From: an uncultured Clostridia bacterium
Lineage (GTDB): Bacteria; Bacillota; Clostridia; Christensenellales; UBA1242
Length of the DNA stretch: 9,790 nucleotides
Direction: 5' to 3'
Assembly: GCA_944376785.1 (NCBI GenBank)
Contig: CALWDV010000043.1
Coordinates: forward strand, 1-9,790
A program made the position numbers and the translations under genes. The notes under the pieces were generated by a model, which was not told the DNA's origin, searched no databases, and was given only the letters and a program-made list of their open reading frames with translations. How positions within the stretch are numbered: the first letter of the stretch is position 1; the number at the start of each line of letters is the position of its first letter. Shown here piece by piece: positions 1 through 7,544 of the stretch.

Positions 1-195
1 AGATTAGTTTTGCAAAAAAATCAAGTTTTTGTTTTGGGCGATAATAGGGGAAATAGTTATGATAGTTCAAAATATGGACCTTTTGAAGATAAAGATGTTG
101 TTGGAAGGGTGGATTTCATAATTCCATATGGCGTTGCTCCTTTTTATTATTTTTTAAAATTTTATACCGGAATTAATTTGGTTGGTTTAAGTTAA
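1..195 (+). CDS. lepB: Signal peptidase I, C-terminal fragment (5' end outside window)
   Basis: Only the last 64 codons are present; the reading frame is open to the left edge. The piece carries the conserved C-terminal signal peptidase I box: VFVLGDNRGNSYDSSKYGPF, followed by a VVGRVDFIIP-type strand. In this family the box lines the active site near the catalytic Ser/Lys pair, both of which lie upstream of the window and cannot be checked. The usual Arg of the NSxDSR box is Ser here, a mild deviation. The enzyme sits in the membrane and cleaves signal peptides from exported proteins on the outer face. A short hydrophobic and aromatic tail (about residues 40-64) ends the protein. A terminator follows immediately, so this is the last gene of its transcript. 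The family assignment is firm for the fragment; intactness of the whole gene is unknown. Confidence 0.85.
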   Translation, partial: RLVLQKNQVFVLGDNRGNSYDSSKYGPFEDKDVVGRVDFIIPYGVAPFYYFLKFYTGINLVGLS

Positions 196-196
196 A

Positions 197-223
197 ATGA
201 AAGGGTTTTCCTTTCGTTTTTTT
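197..223 (+). terminator. Rho-independent terminator after signal peptidase gene
   Basis: GAAAGG (199-204) pairs with CCTTTC (210-215) around the loop GTTTT and is followed by a run of seven T (217-223). It starts directly after the stop codon at 193-195. Confidence 0.8.
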
Positions 224-268
224 ATCGACAAAAAATATAAAATTTTGAAATGATTATTTATTAATAAT

Positions 269-297
269 TTGTTAATAAATTGTTTATGTTATATACT
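269..297 (+). promoter_or_regulatory. Probable sigma-A/70 promoter for the 1158-residue membrane protein
   Basis: A -35 box TTGTTA (269-274) and a -10 box TATACT (292-297) are separated by 17 bp, about 48 bp before the start codon at 345. It lies just after a terminator, where a new promoter is expected. A perfect 9-bp inverted repeat (256-264 / 272-280) overlaps the -35 box and could be an operator, though such repeats are easy to find in AT-rich DNA. Confidence 0.55.
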
Positions 298-344
298 AAT
301 AATAGGTTTTTCAAATAAATATAATTAAATTTTGTGAGGAATTT

Positions 345-3300
345 ATGCAAACATACATACCACTAATTGTGGGAGGAATAATTTTATTATTTATACTTTT
401 TGGAATGATATGGGGATTAATTAGAGGGTTAAAAAGAACCAGTTTTAGATTGGGTTGGATTTTTGCCTTTGGTATTATTTTGTTTTTTGTTGCGCCATTA
501 GTTACAATGGCACTAATGAAAATGGACATTTCTTTTTTAAATATTAATGTTAATGGTCAGTTAGTAACAAGCATAAGCGAACTTGCAACATACTACTTAA
601 AACAAATTCCTGATTTTGGCGAAATGTTAACTGAAGACCCTGAAACATTAAACATTATGCTTTCATTAGTTGCATTATTGTTAAATTCTTTTGTTTATGT
701 AATTTTGTTCTGGTTAGTAAAAATTGTTTTATGGCCAATTTGGGCAATTTTAAGTGCAATTTTTATTAAGAAGAAAAATGCCAAAGGCGAAAAGAAAAAG
801 AAACATGCATGGTGGGGGCTTTTAGTTGGAGCAATATCTGGTTTGTTTGTTGGAGCAACAACAATAATGCCTGTGGTTGGTGTTGCAAGTTTAGCAACAG
901 AAATTGAAAACTCCACAAAAGAAAATTATGCCACCACAACAACCGATGAAAACACTGGTGAAGAAATTATAATTTACAATGGTGGTGTTTTAACTAAACT
1001 TGGTGCAGGTGAAGTTGTTGATATTTTAAATTATTATAACAATAGTTTTGTTGCAAAAGCATTAAAGTACACAGGAATTGAATTTTTTCAAAACGCATCA
1101 TTTTCAGGTTTGAGCAGTGCAACATTAAACAACCAAAGAATTGTTTTAAAAGATGAAGTAAAAAATATGGCTGTAACATTTGCAAGTGTTAAAAATTTGC
1201 AAGAACTTGGGTTTAATAATTTAAATCAACAAAAAATAAATGAATTAATTAGCGCATCAAGAATTTTAGTTAATCAAATGTTTAACATTAAAACATTATC
1301 TGCACTTGGCGATAAATTAATGCCAAAAGTTATTGATGAAATATTAACAAATCCAGAATTTATAATTCAACTTCCAAACACTGGTGAAGAGTTGTTCAAC
1401 CAAGCAATAGTTGATAGCGTTAAGGAACTTAAAAAAATAAATTTTGCAGATGTTAAAAATGAATTAATTAATCTTTTAGATATTGCAAGTTTGTTAAACG
1501 AAAAAGACATAATTTGTAAAATTGCCAATAAAGAAGTTACAGAAGCACCTGACATATTAAAATTGTTTGATGAAACAACATTAAACAATGTTACAAATAA
1601 AATTTTTGAAATGAAAACCATGATGGGATTTTTACCAATAGTGGTTAACACTTCGTTAAATTATGTTGCAGAACAACTTAATGTTGTCGATTTTGAAATT
1701 GACGAAGAGGGAGCAACAGTTGAAGAAGTTAAAAATTTATTTAAAAATTTAACCACAACTGTTTTAGCAATTAACAATTCAATTAATTATGATAGCAAAT
1801 ATTACATTACAGAAACCACCTTGCCACTTCTAGGAGAACTTTTAAATGCAGTTAAAAATTATGGTGGATTAAATCAGGAAAATTACAATAAGTTAGTTGT
1901 TGCAACTGAAAACAGATTAAGAACAGAAGTTAATAAATTGTTAAGCAATGTTTCTGCTGATTTGGCAGATGTGAAGGAAGAAATTCTTAAATCAATTAAC
2001 AATTTAAGCGAAGTTTCTAACTTTGAAGCAGATTTTACTAAAATTAACGAAGTGTATGATGATGTAATTTTAGTTGTTGAAGGAATTAATAGTTCAGAAC
2101 CAACAATTCATTATGAAAGTGTTGGAAAGGTTTTAGATTGCTTTAAACAAACAGAATTGTTTGGTAAAGCAGTTAATCCAATTATAGAAAGTGGACTAGA
2201 ATATTTTAAAACTAAAATTCCAACCGAGTATGCCGAATTGAATGATGTTGTTGATAATGTTAAGTTGAATGTAAAAGAAGTTAATAGTTGGCAAAACGAA
2301 CTAAAACAAATGAAAAGTTTTGTTAACACAATTCAAGACATTATGGCAGCGTCAGATTTAAAAACTGCATTACTTGATGAAAACTCAACATTAATGGCTG
2401 AGTTTGGAGCTTCGTTAAACAAACTTAATAACACTGTTTTATTTAAAAATGAAATTAAACCAATAGTTAAAATTGTTTTAAATCAAGTTGAAAATTTAAG
2501 CATTGAAAACACCGATTTGTTAACAGAAACATTTGCTGTTGTAAGAACTAATATTGATAAATCTAACAATGTTAACTGGGAACATGAATTTGTTGTTTTA
2601 AAAATGCTAGTCAACAACTTAATGGAACTAAGTGATGAAGGCAGCACTGTTACTATTGAAGAAATTGGGGAAACCTTTGATAACATAGTTAAAGAAAATT
2701 GTGCATTAATAAATGCAGAAGTAATTAATTCAATTTTAAAAACAACTATAACACAATTTGCTGGAAGCACCACCGATAGTGAAATTTTAGATATTGTGGA
2801 AACATTAAAAACCGAAATTGACAATAGCGAAAATTTAAATTATAAGCAAGAATTAACAGCACTTAACAGTTTGTTTAACGAACTTAATAACATTGATTCA
2901 AGCAGTTCAACTTTCCTTGTTGATTTTGGTAGATTATTAGATAGTTATGACTATGAAACTGGAACATCAAAAAGTGTTTTAGTTAGTGGAATAAGAACAA
3001 AAATTGTTACTTTGGTTATTAACAAAGTTAACACTTCTACTATGGATGCAGACATGGTAACCATTATTAACAAAATAAAAAACAACGCGTCAAACATAAC
3101 AAATTTTGAAACAGAGTTTACTTATTTAGATGAGTTTGTAAATGAAGTTGAAAATTTAACTAGTGTTAATGTTGAAACTTTTGAATTTACAAAGTTTGGC
3201 AGAATGTTAGATGGATATTCAACCAGTGTTTTATTAGGTAATGTTAGAAGTGATGTTGTAACATTTATTGTTAACAAAGTTACAATCACAAACGCCGAAC

Positions 3301-3821
3301 AACAAATTCAAACTGCAATAAATGAAATTTTGCAAAACACAATTTTAATGGGCAAAAAAGCTGAAAATGGTGAAATCACTTTTGAAACATTGTTTAGTGA
3401 GTTAGGACAATTAAAGTCGCAAACAGATAATTTTGCTAACATAACATTCACAAAGGATAATTATGATGTTTCACAATTTGGCACAATGTTAGATAACTTA
3501 AATTCTTTAAACATTGTTCCAACAATTTCAAGTGTTAGAATTGCTAAATTTATAACAGGAAAATTTGTTGGTGAAAATGGCATTAAGCAATTTATTAAAG
3601 ATTATAGTAGTCATCCTGCAAAAGATGAAATCGACAATACAATTAACGAAGTTATGTCACAAATAATAAGTATTGACACAAGTTATCAAAACTATATAAC
3701 AAGTTACGAACAAAATGAAAACCCAACCACAGAATTTAATTTCACAAATGACTTTAACGAAATTAACACCATTGCAAGCACTATGATTGAAAAATTAAAA
3801 CAATATGGTTTGTGGGGATAA
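345..3821 (+). CDS. Giant CvpA-like membrane protein with repeated exported helical domain
   Basis: 1158 residues, function unknown. Residues 1-185 form a four-helix membrane region (about 5-25, 35-60, 102-140, 155-181). The charged loops RGLKR (28-31) and the lysine-rich stretch near 142-154 predict a cytoplasmic side, placing the remaining ~970 residues outside the cell. The start, with helix 1 ending in GLIRGLKR and a following LGW, resembles the CvpA (colicin V production) family, whose members are usually under 250 residues. The exported part is rich in Asn, Glu, Lys and Leu, looks helical, and repeats every ~87-97 residues around a G-x-x-[LF]-[DN]-like anchor at about residues 496, 593, 687, 774, 861, 951 and 1045. 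Few Cys and no enzyme motif are seen. The ATG is chosen for GTGAGGA at 334-340. The gene has its own promoter and terminator, so it appears monocistronic. It could be a surface or division-related scaffold, but that is inference from topology only. Confidence 0.8.
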   Translation: MQTYIPLIVGGIILLFILFGMIWGLIRGLKRTSFRLGWIFAFGIILFFVAPLVTMALMKMDISFLNINVNGQLVTSISELATYYLKQIPDFGEMLTEDPETLNIMLSLVALLLNSFVYVILFWLVKIVLWPIWAILSAIFIKKKNAKGEKKKKHAWWGLLVGAISGLFVGATTIMPVVGVASLATEIENSTKENYATTTTDENTGEEIIIYNGGVLTKLGAGEVVDILNYYNNSFVAKALKYTGIEFFQNASFSGLSSATLNNQRIVLKDEVKNMAVTFASVKNLQELGFNNLNQQKINELISASRILVNQMFNIKTLSALGDKLMPKVIDEILTNPEFIIQLPNTGEELFNQAIVDSVKELKKINFADVKNELINLLDIASLLNEKDIICKIANKEVTEAPDILKLFDETTLNNVTNKIFEMKTMMGFLPIVVNTSLNYVAEQLNVVDFEIDEEGATVEEVKNLFKNLTTTVLAINNSINYDSKYYITETTLPLLGELLNAVKNYGGLNQENYNKLVVATENRLRTEVNKLLSNVSADLADVKEEILKSINNLSEVSNFEADFTKINEVYDDVILVVEGINSSEPTIHYESVGKVLDCFKQTELFGKAVNPIIESGLEYFKTKIPTEYAELNDVVDNVKLNVKEVNSWQNELKQMKSFVNTIQDIMAASDLKTALLDENSTLMAEFGASLNKLNNTVLFKNEIKPIVKIVLNQVENLSIENTDLLTETFAVVRTNIDKSNNVNWEHEFVVLKMLVNNLMELSDEGSTVTIEEIGETFDNIVKENCALINAEVINSILKTTITQFAGSTTDSEILDIVETLKTEIDNSENLNYKQELTALNSLFNELNNIDSSSSTFLVDFGRLLDSYDYETGTSKSVLVSGIRTKIVTLVINKVNTSTMDADMVTIINKIKNNASNITNFETEFTYLDEFVNEVENLTSVNVETFEFTKFGRMLDGYSTSVLLGNVRSDVVTFIVNKVTITNAEQQIQTAINEILQNTILMGKKAENGEITFETLFSELGQLKSQTDNFANITFTKDNYDVSQFGTMLDNLNSLNIVPTISSVRIAKFITGKFVGENGIKQFIKDYSSHPAKDEIDNTINEVMSQIISIDTSYQNYITSYEQNENPTTEFNFTNDFNEINTIASTMIEKLKQYGLWG

Positions 3822-3853
3822 TAAAAGAGCACCTATTTAGGTGTTCTTTTATT
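3820..3853 (+). terminator. Terminator after the 1158-residue protein
   Basis: A 15-bp stem with one G-T wobble (3820-3834 / 3839-3853) closes on the loop ATTT. It starts within the stop codon, and the right arm contains TTCTTTT. The A-rich left arm means it could also stop transcription arriving from the other side. Confidence 0.8.
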
Positions 3854-3879
3854 ATTAAAATTAAAAAGTTTAAGTTGCC

Positions 3880-3908
3880 TTGACTAAACTTTAAATTATA
3901 AGTAAACT
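3880..3908 (+). promoter_or_regulatory. Possible promoter for the small-peptide and 272-residue protein pair
   Basis: TTGACT (3880-3885), a 17-bp spacer, then TAAACT (3903-3908). An overlapping alternative is TTGCCT (3875-3880), 16 bp, TATAAG (3897-3902). Both sit 30-60 bp before the start at 3935 and after a terminator. An 8-bp inverted repeat (3865-3872 / 3885-3892) surrounds the -35 region and could be a regulator site or a leader hairpin. Confidence 0.4.
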
Positions 3909-3934
3909 ATTAAAAATAAAATTATGGGTGCAAT

Positions 3935-4024
3935 ATGAAATTTTTAAATCCTTTTAGATGGATATGGAAACTTATTATTCTCGGATTAATTATATATTTA
4001 TTTTTTAAGGTGGCATTAGGTTAA
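3935..4024 (+). CDS. 29-residue single-helix membrane peptide
   Basis: A short open frame encodes a peptide with a basic aromatic start (MKFLNPFRWIWK) followed by one hydrophobic helix at about residues 13-27. It fills the gap between a terminator and the next gene. Its stop codon overlaps the next start as TAATG (stop 4022-4024, ATG 4024-4026), the arrangement typical of translationally coupled genes. The ribosome site is weak (GGGTG at 3926-3930). The N-terminal charge predicts an N-in orientation, as for the following protein, so the two could act together in the membrane. I do not recognise a family. The main doubt is size: a 30-codon frame can arise by chance, but the helix, the overlap and the position argue for a real gene or a leader peptide. 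Confidence 0.5.
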   Translation: MKFLNPFRWIWKLIILGLIIYLFFKVALG

Positions 4025-4842
4025 TGTTTTTTAAAAAGAAAACAGAAAATGATAATAATATTAAGAAAAAAAAAGGGTGTTTAAAGCCCCTAATTATTTC
4101 CATTGTTATTTTTGTGGTGTTGGGTTTTGTTGTTATTATGTCAATTAAAGATGTTATTAAAATTTATGGTGTTAACTTAAAAACTTTTCAAGAATATGTT
4201 GAATGGTTAAATGAAGAAGTTGATGAAAACACATTAACAACAAATAAAATAACTAATGCTCACTATGTTGCTTTCACTGAAAAAGCAAATAATAGTGGTC
4301 TTGAAATTTTTGATGCAAATGGAAATGTTCAAATGAACGTTCCAACAATTAAAATTGAAAATAGCATAACATTAACCGATTGTGAACTTGGAGCAATGAT
4401 TAATAATGCATCAAAGCAAGAAAATAATTCACAAGTTTTTAATTTGTTAGAACTAACAATAACAGATTTAGGAAATGGCTTTTATTTAATGAAAAGTGTT
4501 GTTAAGTTTGATTTAACCGAAGTTAAAAAAGAAATTGGAAAAAATGCAAACGACCTACCAAATCAAATTTACATTACAAGCGAAGGCAGTTGCTACACTG
4601 TTGGTTCGAGAATTCAAACAAAAGATAACACTATAAAAATTAATCAACTATCAAACGATAAAAATCAAAAAATTGTTAATTTTTTAAAAGAAGTTGAAAA
4701 GGATATGGAAGATGATGAGTTGTCGTCTATAATGGATATTAACAACTATGTTTTAACTGAAATTATAAATTCTTTCGTTTCAAAAACCAACACTAAAATT
4801 ATTTTAAGTAACGGAACAATTTCGTTTAATATAAAAAATTAA
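4024..4842 (+). CDS. Membrane-anchored exported protein of unknown function (272 residues)
   Basis: The first ~21 residues are strongly basic with lysine clusters, followed by one hydrophobic helix at about 22-41 and then ~230 polar residues. This gives an N-in, C-out anchor with an extracytoplasmic domain. The Cys at 19 precedes the helix, so this is not a lipoprotein signal. The exported part alternates short strands and helices (for example TLTDCELGAMINNAS at 117-130 and the strand-rich PNQIYITSEGS at 179-189). No catalytic motif is visible and I cannot name a family. The overall layout loosely recalls small anchored proteins such as YpmS, which is only an impression. The start is supported by AAGGTGG at 4007-4013 and by the TAATG overlap with the upstream peptide. 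A bidirectional terminator follows. Confidence 0.75.
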   Translation: MFFKKKTENDNNIKKKKGCLKPLIISIVIFVVLGFVVIMSIKDVIKIYGVNLKTFQEYVEWLNEEVDENTLTTNKITNAHYVAFTEKANNSGLEIFDANGNVQMNVPTIKIENSITLTDCELGAMINNASKQENNSQVFNLLELTITDLGNGFYLMKSVVKFDLTEVKKEIGKNANDLPNQIYITSEGSCYTVGSRIQTKDNTIKINQLSNDKNQKIVNFLKEVEKDMEDDELSSIMDINNYVLTEIINSFVSKTNTKIILSNGTISFNIKN

Positions 4843-4852
4843 AATAAGCAAA

Positions 4853-4882
4853 AAAAATTATGGGAATAATCCCATAATTTTT
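4853..4882. terminator. Bidirectional terminator between convergent genes
   Basis: A perfect 13-bp stem (4853-4865 / 4870-4882) closes on the loop ATAA, with an A-rich left arm and a T-rich right arm followed by a further T run (4884-4890). It lies between the plus-strand gene ending at 4842 and the minus-strand gene ending at 4889, so it can serve both. Confidence 0.85.
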
Positions 4883-4888
4883 ATTTTT

Positions 4889-5473
4889 TTATGATTTTCT
4901 TTTTCTTAAAACTTTTCCAGTAATTGCACAAGCCACAAGTCCAACAGCGGCAACAAGAGCAATCCAAACACCTGCACCAGCCGAAGCGTATGTAACAGTT
5001 TCGTTTAAATTTTTGGTTGCAGAAATTGTTAAAATCATGAATAACAATGAGAACAATGTAACAATTACATTCATAATAATAGCACCTGTGCCTGGGCCTT
5101 TTCTCAAAAGTCCAATTAAAGCAACAATTATTGTAGGAATGCTAATAATTAAAACAGCAATATTAAGAATAACTGAAAATCCAAATGTTTCAGAATTTTC
5201 ACCTTTTGTTAGTGAATAAGCCATAACTTTCTTTAAAGCAGCTTCTCTTTCTTTTTCTTCAAGTGATGGATTTAAAGAGTTTGCTAATTCTTTTAATGCT
5301 GCTTCATCATCCATACCAACAGTTTGAACTAATTCCATACCACTTAGTGTTACGTTGTTGTCTTCATCACCTAACACATAAGTTGGCATAAAGAATGTTG
5401 TTAAAAGTAACACAGCAAGAAGTAAACAAACAGCTCCTACAATTCTTGCGGCACCAAATTTGTTTTTTGCCAT
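4889..5473 (-). CDS. Four-helix membrane protein of unknown function (194 residues)
   Basis: The protein has four predicted membrane helices at about residues 11-29, 99-123, 130-150 and 163-186. A ~70-residue acidic and polar loop (30-98) sits between the first two. Basic residues at the N terminus, after helix 2 (LLRKG) and at the C terminus (RKRKS) place both ends inside and the large loop outside. The helices are rich in Ala, Val, Ile and Gly, and no transport or enzyme motif is evident. The start is supported by AAAGGGGG (5483-5490), 9 nt upstream. The gene is flanked by terminators on both sides, so it is probably monocistronic; I could not place a convincing promoter in the ~85 bp upstream. 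It shares the envelope theme of the convergent plus-strand genes, but no functional link is shown. Confidence 0.75.
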   Translation of the reverse strand: MAKNKFGAARIVGAVCLLLAVLLLTTFFMPTYVLGDEDNNVTLSGMELVQTVGMDDEAALKELANSLNPSLEEKEREAALKKVMAYSLTKGENSETFGFSVILNIAVLIISIPTIIVALIGLLRKGPGTGAIIMNVIVTLFSLLFMILTISATKNLNETVTYASAGAGVWIALVAAVGLVACAITGKVLRKRKS

Positions 5474-5560
5474 TATATTTTTCCCCCTTTTTATTTTGTT
5501 ATTAATATGATAACAACTTTTGTTAATTATTCAAAGTAAAATTGCTAATAAATTATTAAT

Positions 5561-5589
5561 AAAAAAAGTTAAAACAATGTTTTAACTTT
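5561..5589 (-). terminator. Terminator of the SmsCB/ribokinase/nucleoside hydrolase operon
   Basis: Read on the minus strand, AAAGTTAAAA (5589-5580) and TTTTAACTTT (5574-5565) form a perfect 10-bp stem around a 5-nt loop, followed by more T. The stem starts inside the stop codon of the nucleoside hydrolase gene. Confidence 0.8.
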
Positions 5590-6556
5590 AATTTTTAAAA
5601 AGTGTTTTTAAAATATATTTATTAAGTTTATCTTCATCAACAACCCTTTGATATGCGTGAATGCCATTTTTATTTTGTTCTAGAATTGTTTTTCCACCAA
5701 TTTCAGGGTTAACAAAAACTTTAATATCACATGGAATAAACTCATAAAATTCGGGGTGGCAAAGTGCCAAAACTGTGTTTAGGTCATACAAACAAATGCA
5801 AGTTGGGTCAACTGTTTCGTTAATGCTTTCAGCTAAAACCTTAACAAAATTATCTTTTATAGTTTCTGTTGGCATTTTTGCAAACACTTCTTTTTTAATT
5901 CTTGTTTCATTGCCTAATTCCATTGGGTTAATAACCATTGGAACATCGCATTTTGAAACAATATCAAAACTTTCAGGGTCAAAATACGCATTAAATTCTG
6001 CATAAGAAGTAATGTTTCCATCTCCATTAATTGAACCAATCATTGAATAAATTTTTTCAACGTTTTCTTTTGTTTCAGGATATTGAATAAAAAGTTTTGC
6101 AATGTTTGTTAGTGGTCCCAAAGCAAGAATAGTAACTTTTTCTTTGCTATTTAAAATAACATCTTTCATTGATTCCACTGCATTTAATTCGCAAGGGTAG
6201 TGTTGTTCTCCAATAACATAATCACCAAGCCCACTTAACCCATGCACATCAGATGCGTCAGTTTTATTTTTCTTAACTAATGGTTGTTTGCTTCCTTTTG
6301 CAATTCTAACACCATTAAAAAAGTTTTCTGCAAAAAATTGAATGTTTTTTGTTGTTATGTCAATGGGTGTGTTTCCTGCACAAGAAGAAATTAGTTTTAA
6401 ATCAACTTTATCTAAATTTTCTGCAAGTAAAAGTAGTGCTAGTGCATCATCAATCCCAGGGTCACAATCAACAATTATTGTTTTTTTAGTGTTTGAATTA
6501 ACAAGTTGTTTTTCAATGTTTTTAATGTATTGTTTTGCTTCGTTAACTGAACTCAT
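5588..6556 (-). CDS. Inosine-uridine preferring nucleoside hydrolase family protein
   Basis: The family cleaves the N-glycosidic bond of ribonucleosides to a free base and ribose. The calcium-binding signature VDCDPGIDDALAL (29-41; Asp 30, 32, 36, 37) is intact, as are GN (61-62), the HG of VHGLSGLG (105-106), LGPLTNIA (146-153), MIGS (172-175) and AEFNAYFDPE (186-195). The calcium-ligand Asp near the C-terminal third is Asp258, in CLYDLNTVLALCHPEF. The His that normally precedes it (the His-Asp pair of Crithidia-type enzymes) is Tyr257 here, so substrate preference or leaving-group activation may differ. A 25-29 residue helical N-terminal extension precedes the usual start of the fold. At 322 residues the length is normal. 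AAGGAG (6563-6568) overlaps the stop codon of the upstream ribokinase gene, indicating coupled translation. The exact base specificity cannot be read from sequence. Confidence 0.9.
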   Translation of the reverse strand: MSSVNEAKQYIKNIEKQLVNSNTKKTIIVDCDPGIDDALALLLLAENLDKVDLKLISSCAGNTPIDITTKNIQFFAENFFNGVRIAKGSKQPLVKKNKTDASDVHGLSGLGDYVIGEQHYPCELNAVESMKDVILNSKEKVTILALGPLTNIAKLFIQYPETKENVEKIYSMIGSINGDGNITSYAEFNAYFDPESFDIVSKCDVPMVINPMELGNETRIKKEVFAKMPTETIKDNFVKVLAESINETVDPTCICLYDLNTVLALCHPEFYEFIPCDIKVFVNPEIGGKTILEQNKNGIHAYQRVVDEDKLNKYILKTLFKN

Positions 6557-6566
6557 AAGTTACTCC

Positions 6567-7499
6567 TTATTCAAAATTAAGTTTTAAATTAATTTTGTTT
6601 TGTTTAATATATTTTTTAACGTCATTTAATTTTGGCATTCCTGTTTGAGCACCAAGTTTTGTGGTTTTTAGTCCTGCACAAATATTTGCAAAAGTTAGTG
6701 CGTCTTTCATTGAAAGCTTGTTATTAATTGCAACCATAAACGAACCTAAAAAAGTGTCACCTGCACCAGTTGTGTCAACAACTTTAACTTTAATTGCAGG
6801 AATGTTAACAATTTCGTTTCCGTCACAGTAAAATGCTCCGTTGGCACCATGCGTTAAAATTAATTTGTTTGGATATTTTTTTAACACATCATATGGTTTT
6901 AATTTGTTATATCCTTCAATTTCACCAATTTCAATTTCATTAACAATAACATAAGTTGCATTATCAAAAAGTTTTTTTGGAAATTTTTTAATTGGTGATG
7001 GATTTAAAACAAATTTAATGTTGTTTTCCACGCAAATTTCACTTGCTAAAAGCAGGGCGTCAAGTGGAATTTCAAACTGTCCACCCACAATGGAACATTC
7101 CTTAATTCTTGGTGAGTATTTTTTAATATAATTTGTGTCAACTAGGGCATTTGCTCCGGGAATAACAACAATTTGATTGTTTCCGTTGCAAACAGTTATG
7201 TTTGCAATTCCACCTTGTTTGTTTTTTAATTGTTTAACTGCTGTTATGTGAACATTTTCAAATTGCAAATTGGCAATGGCATTTTTAGAAAACATATCAT
7301 CTCCAACGCAGGCCAATAAATTTGTGCTTCCACCAAGCCTAGCACAAGCAACAGCTTCGTTTGCACCTTTTCCACCAAAAGAAATTAAAAAATCTTTACC
7401 TTCAACAGTTTCGCCCACTCTTGGCAATTTTTCAGTTCTACAAACAATGTCTGTGTTAATGCTGCCAATAACTCCAATTCTGTTTTTAATTTTATTCAT
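6567..7499 (-). CDS. rbsK: Ribokinase (PfkB family)
   Basis: ATP-dependent phosphorylation of ribose to ribose 5-phosphate in the cytoplasm. Both PfkB signatures are present: GGKGANEAVACARLGG (42-57) near the substrate site, and DTTGAGDTFLGSF (242-254) containing the catalytic base Asp248 and the anion hole. GSINTD (12-17) is the sugar-binding start; NPSP (166-169), NE (187-188) and THGANGA (216-222) are typical ribokinase elements, as is GAQTGMP (283-289) near the monovalent-cation site. At 310 residues the length is standard. The start follows AAAGGA (7509-7514) with 9 nt spacing. The next gene, a nucleoside hydrolase, begins 10 bp after this one ends and would supply the ribose, which strengthens the ribokinase call over another PfkB sugar kinase. 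It lies 45 bp after the SufB-like gene with no clear terminator between them, so it probably shares that transcript. Confidence 0.9.
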   Translation of the reverse strand: MNKIKNRIGVIGSINTDIVCRTEKLPRVGETVEGKDFLISFGGKGANEAVACARLGGSTNLLACVGDDMFSKNAIANLQFENVHITAVKQLKNKQGGIANITVCNGNNQIVVIPGANALVDTNYIKKYSPRIKECSIVGGQFEIPLDALLLASEICVENNIKFVLNPSPIKKFPKKLFDNATYVIVNEIEIGEIEGYNKLKPYDVLKKYPNKLILTHGANGAFYCDGNEIVNIPAIKVKVVDTTGAGDTFLGSFMVAINNKLSMKDALTFANICAGLKTTKLGAQTGMPKLNDVKKYIKQNKINLKLNFE

Positions 7500-7544
7500 A
7501 ATAAAAATTCCTTTAATTTTAGTTTTTTTCTAAACACTTTGTTT

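Noticed and set aside
280..293. 14-mer TTGTTTATGTTATA shared with 9409-9422 as a common regulatory site
   Set aside because: It is exact but low in complexity in AT-rich DNA, and it sits differently relative to the two promoters; kept only as a remark.
4024..4842. Lipoprotein signal peptide in the 272-residue protein
   Set aside because: The only nearby Cys (residue 19) precedes the hydrophobic helix, so there is no lipobox.
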